Shown here in pieces: positions 61,509 to 64,000 of a DNA stretch of 64,000 nt. Each line of letters opens with the position of its first letter. Positions within the stretch are counted from its first letter, which is position 1. The translations under genes were made by a program, and so were the position numbers. The DNA comes from a bacterium 1XD42-1 (GTDB lineage Bacteria > Bacillota > Clostridia > Oscillospirales > Ruminococcaceae). The notes beneath the pieces are model-generated. The model searched no databases and was not told the origin of the DNA. It saw nothing but the letters and a program-made list of their open reading frames with translations. The stretch covers positions 62,001-126,000 of the forward strand of contig RAZJ01000001.1 in assembly GCA_003612625.1 (NCBI GenBank), written 5' to 3'.

Positions 61509-62516
61509 TCAGTGCTTGTAAATGCCGGTAATTTTAACGGCTTTTTTACTTTTGGTGACACCCAATTTTCCTGAGAACCAAGGCACATCGTCCACAAATA
61601 GATTGATATTGCCATTGCTGTTCCCGTTGACATGTTTCGGGAGAGGGATTACGTCATTCACCCGTAAACGCATAATGTCAGCTAATTCCAGTTGTGTCTG
61701 AGCGAAGATAGCTTTGACATTCAGGTCGGAGCCATACAAGCTGTTTTCAATTACCTGCTTGCGGATTGCCTCACGGTTTTCGTCAGAGAATTTCTTATTG
61801 ATGCGCGTATATTTTGAAGTAAAGTCACCCAGCATTTCCTCCAAGCCCATGCCTGGGATACAAATAGTAATTGTACCTTCGACTTCACGGAGCTTAACGC
61901 TGAGGACGACAATAATAACGATATCCTCCGGGGCATACACCTGGAGCAAACGCGGGTTTGTTTCGATGCTGTCCAGCGAACAGGAAACTTCAATATAGTC
62001 ACACCAGGAGTCCTGGATATAGCCGGTGAGCCTTTGATAAGCGCTGGTTAAGATAGCGATTTCAATTTCTGTAAAATCTCGTGTGAGGGCATAGCCATCT
62101 CCGGAACCGCCCAGCAGGCGGTCAATCATGAAAAAGCCGATATTGGTAGACATATCAACCATCATAGTTGATTCATTCATATTGCGGATTTTCGGCTGCA
62201 TATCTATCAAGCCAATCAAGGCATTATCGGGCAAAGCGTTATTAAATTCGTAATAACTTTGTTCCTCTACTTGCAAGACACTGACTTCAGAGAAGACACG
62301 CAAAATTCCGGAAAAATAGTTGGACAACAAACGTGATAAATTTTCGTGAAGGCTATCCATTGTGCGGAGCTGTTCTTTGGTAAACTTTTTCGGAGAATTG
62401 AAGTCATATTCCCTGATCTTTTTCTCATTTTTGTCCTTGTCATCGGTGCTTACTTCACCGGAATTGATGCCTTTGAGCAAAGCATCTATTTGGCTTTGCG
62501 TCAGTATTTCCGGCAT
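61509..62516 (-). CDS. fliM: Flagellar motor switch protein FliM
   Basis: A 335-residue FliM. It has the CheY-P-binding N terminus (ILTQSQIDALLKGINSG), the middle CheC-like domain without phosphatase residues (about 50-230), and the C-terminal SpoA/FliN-like domain (about 245-325). It links CheY-P binding to rotation switching. 53 bases upstream of fliY in the same direction. Confidence 0.95.
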   Translation of the reverse strand: MPEILTQSQIDALLKGINSGEVSTDDKDKNEKKIREYDFNSPKKFTKEQLRTMDSLHENLSRLLSNYFSGILRVFSEVSVLQVEEQSYYEFNNALPDNALIGLIDMQPKIRNMNESTMMVDMSTNIGFFMIDRLLGGSGDGYALTRDFTEIEIAILTSAYQRLTGYIQDSWCDYIEVSCSLDSIETNPRLLQVYAPEDIVIIVVLSVKLREVEGTITICIPGMGLEEMLGDFTSKYTRINKKFSDENREAIRKQVIENSLYGSDLNVKAIFAQTQLELADIMRLRVNDVIPLPKHVNGNSNGNINLFVDDVPWFSGKLGVTKSKKAVKITGIYKH

Positions 62517-62549
62517 AAGGCCCTCACCTCCTTTCTCATGATTCCTTCT

Positions 62550-63599
62550 CTAAGTTCCTTGGGCTTCTTCCAAAGCCTGAGCAGCCGCCTCAATTTGTTC
62601 CGGGCTGACATTCGCCGGAACTGGTACAGGCGGTGCCGGGGTTTCCGGGGGTTCCTGAGGTGCTGGGATATCCGGGCCTGATGCGGGGGATTCCGGAGCA
62701 GAGGCTTCATCATCTGTCAGCAGGTTATCCGGCGGGACAACCGGCTGTGATTCCTGTGGCGTATCGTCATAGAGCTGTACGTCCAAAGTACGGTTTAAAA
62801 TTGCCAAAAGTTCGCCGGGGCTGCTGCTGGCATAATCGACGCCTAAAATCTGAATATCCACCCGCCGGTTTTTGGCACGGCCTTGTTCCGTTTCATTGCT
62901 GGCAACGGGATGGTTTTTACCCCAGCCATTTGTCATGAGCTTTTTGGGGGAAACACCTGTTTGTTCTTCAAAATATGTAGCAACGCCATTGGCCCGGAGG
63001 GAAGACAGATCCCAGTCATTGACATTATAATCATCCCAGCCGGGGATAGCCGCTGTATGGCCATTGATACGGATCATAAAGATCTGCTGTTCAGCCGCCT
63101 TAAACAAGCCGCCTAAATAATTCAAAATATCATAGCTTGACTGGCGCAGGCGGTAGCTGTCGCCATCAAAGAACAAATTATTATCAAAAGTGAGATAAAC
63201 TGCATTTTCGCCTTCGGTTTCCATTTGGACAGCTTCTTCCAAATTATTCTCCTGCAAGAACTCCTGAATTGCTTCTGCTAAGTCCTGCATATCTTCAATT
63301 TCTTTTTCGACAGCCTGAGCCGTAAGGGAAGGAGAATCATTTTCCCCATCTTCTGACATTGTCCCTTTTTCGCCCACGGCAGGAGCATAGTCGCTGCCAT
63401 CTCCGGCAGGAATGAGGATAATTTGGGAGGTGTTGCCCTCCTTATTGGAAAAAGCTTTGATCAACATTTCCCACTTTTCATTATCCACCGTAGACATACT
63501 GAAAAGCAGGATAAAAAATGTGAGGAGCAGCGTTACAAGGTCACCATAGGTGTCCATATAACTATAACCGCCTTCATCATCCCGCTTTTTCTTCGCCAT
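62550..63599 (-). CDS. motB: Flagellar stator protein MotB
   Basis: A 349-residue stator subunit. One membrane helix near residues 18-40 carries the proton/sodium-conducting Asp20 (YGDLVTLLLTFFILLFS); the peptidoglycan-binding OmpA-like domain is at about 150-265 (INGHTAA, LSSLRANGVATYF, NRRVDIQIL). A Pro/Ala/Glu-rich tail of about 70 residues extends beyond the usual end. The start at 63599 follows GGAGG; the frame extends upstream to 63629 without a site. Confidence 0.93.
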   Translation of the reverse strand: MAKKKRDDEGGYSYMDTYGDLVTLLLTFFILLFSMSTVDNEKWEMLIKAFSNKEGNTSQIILIPAGDGSDYAPAVGEKGTMSEDGENDSPSLTAQAVEKEIEDMQDLAEAIQEFLQENNLEEAVQMETEGENAVYLTFDNNLFFDGDSYRLRQSSYDILNYLGGLFKAAEQQIFMIRINGHTAAIPGWDDYNVNDWDLSSLRANGVATYFEEQTGVSPKKLMTNGWGKNHPVASNETEQGRAKNRRVDIQILGVDYASSSPGELLAILNRTLDVQLYDDTPQESQPVVPPDNLLTDDEASAPESPASGPDIPAPQEPPETPAPPVPVPANVSPEQIEAAAQALEEAQGT

Positions 63600-63711
63600 T
63601 AAGCCACCTCCAATCCTAAGTAACAACAATAAATGATTCTAAGCAAAATGTCAACGGGGGATGGGAAGTAATTTTTCCCAAGGGCCCCCGCAGCCGCAAA
63701 AAAAGTTAAAA

Positions 63712-64000
63712 TTATTCTTCCTCTTCGGCAGGAGCATTTTTACCTTTTTTGCCTTTTTTGGCTTTTTTCTCGTTTTTGATAACGAGCATCTGTAATTTTT
63801 CCTCAATAAATTTAGGGTTTTCACCGGCTTGAATCGCTTCGACACCTTCGCAAATCAAAACTTTACAGAGGTATTCTTCTTCGTGACGGACCCGCAATTT
63901 ATTAGAAATTGGGGAAAAGAACATATTAGCCATCAAAGAACCATAAAGCGTTGTCAACAAGGCAACCGCCATAGCAGGACCGATGGTGCTGGGGTCGTTC
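63712..64000 (-). CDS. motA: 3' part of the flagellar stator gene motA
   Basis: Partial: the gene begins beyond the window. The visible 95 or so codons cover the last membrane helix (GPAMAVALLTTLYGSLMANMFFSPI in part, typical MotA TM4) and the cytoplasmic tail (HEEEYLCKVLICEGVEAIQAGENPKFIEEKL in part). The end is Lys-rich then acidic (KKGKKGKNAPAEEEE). It would pair with MotB 112 bases downstream. Confidence 0.92.
   Translation of the reverse strand, partial: NDPSTIGPAMAVALLTTLYGSLMANMFFSPISNKLRVRHEEEYLCKVLICEGVEAIQAGENPKFIEEKLQMLVIKNEKKAKKGKKGKNAPAEEEE

Overview
The window reads as chromosomal DNA of a motile, spore-forming, strictly anaerobic member of the Clostridia, most likely of the Oscillospirales/Ruminococcaceae type. 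This is inferred from gene content: a complete Rnf complex, a gerA-type germination operon, spoIVB next to spo0A, CheC/CheD/FliY chemotaxis phosphatases, strong GGAGG ribosome binding sites and sigma-A-like promoters. I see no tRNA or rRNA genes, no CRISPR array and no insertion sequence.

Layout. 1-3.8 kb: the start of a leftward gene, an unrecognised surface protein, a VTT-domain membrane protein and a short-chain dehydrogenase. 3.8-10.4 kb: a leftward rnf operon (apbE, a Gx/heptaprenyl-type membrane protein, rnfC-D-G-E-A-B), in which ApbE would attach FMN to RnfG and RnfD. 10.4-13.6 kb: housekeeping genes (CD1247-type zinc ribbon, efp, pepP, yqeG, rpsU). 13.6-25.8 kb: a purine-linked region with ygfK and ssnA behind a structured leader ending in a terminator, a divergent YheO-type regulator, a CofE-like protein, two tandem paralogous secreted proteins of unknown function, ridA and an NCS2 purine permease. 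26-30.5 kb: an ImmA/IrrE-type metalloprotease overlapping a MotA-like protein without membrane segments, a nucleoside kinase, a LacI-type regulator with its own operator, and a DUF4363/DUF421 pair.

30.6-37.6 kb: a sporulation and germination block (gerAA-AB-AC, a SLOG-type protein, spoIVB, spo0A, a DUF1540 protein). 37.7-40.4 kb: an M42 peptidase, then a Crp/Fnr regulator divergent from a ferredoxin-like protein. 40.4-48.6 kb: an AraC regulator and an alpha-galactoside locus (binding lipoprotein, two permeases, GH36 alpha-galactosidase, GH13 alpha-glucosidase) without its own ATPase. 48.7-64 kb: a long leftward flagellar/chemotaxis cluster from motA (cut by the window edge) to a FapA-family protein.

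The most notable observation is that Spo0A has kept its DNA-binding domain but lost the canonical receiver chemistry: the phosphorylated Asp is Glu56, the acidic pair is Glu-Asn and the conserved Lys is Met. Next are the candidate riboswitch before ssnA, the membrane-less MotA-like protein, the pair of secreted paralogues, and an intrinsic terminator lying inside the apbE signal-peptide codons. Homology calls are from memory of family motifs and were not checked by search.
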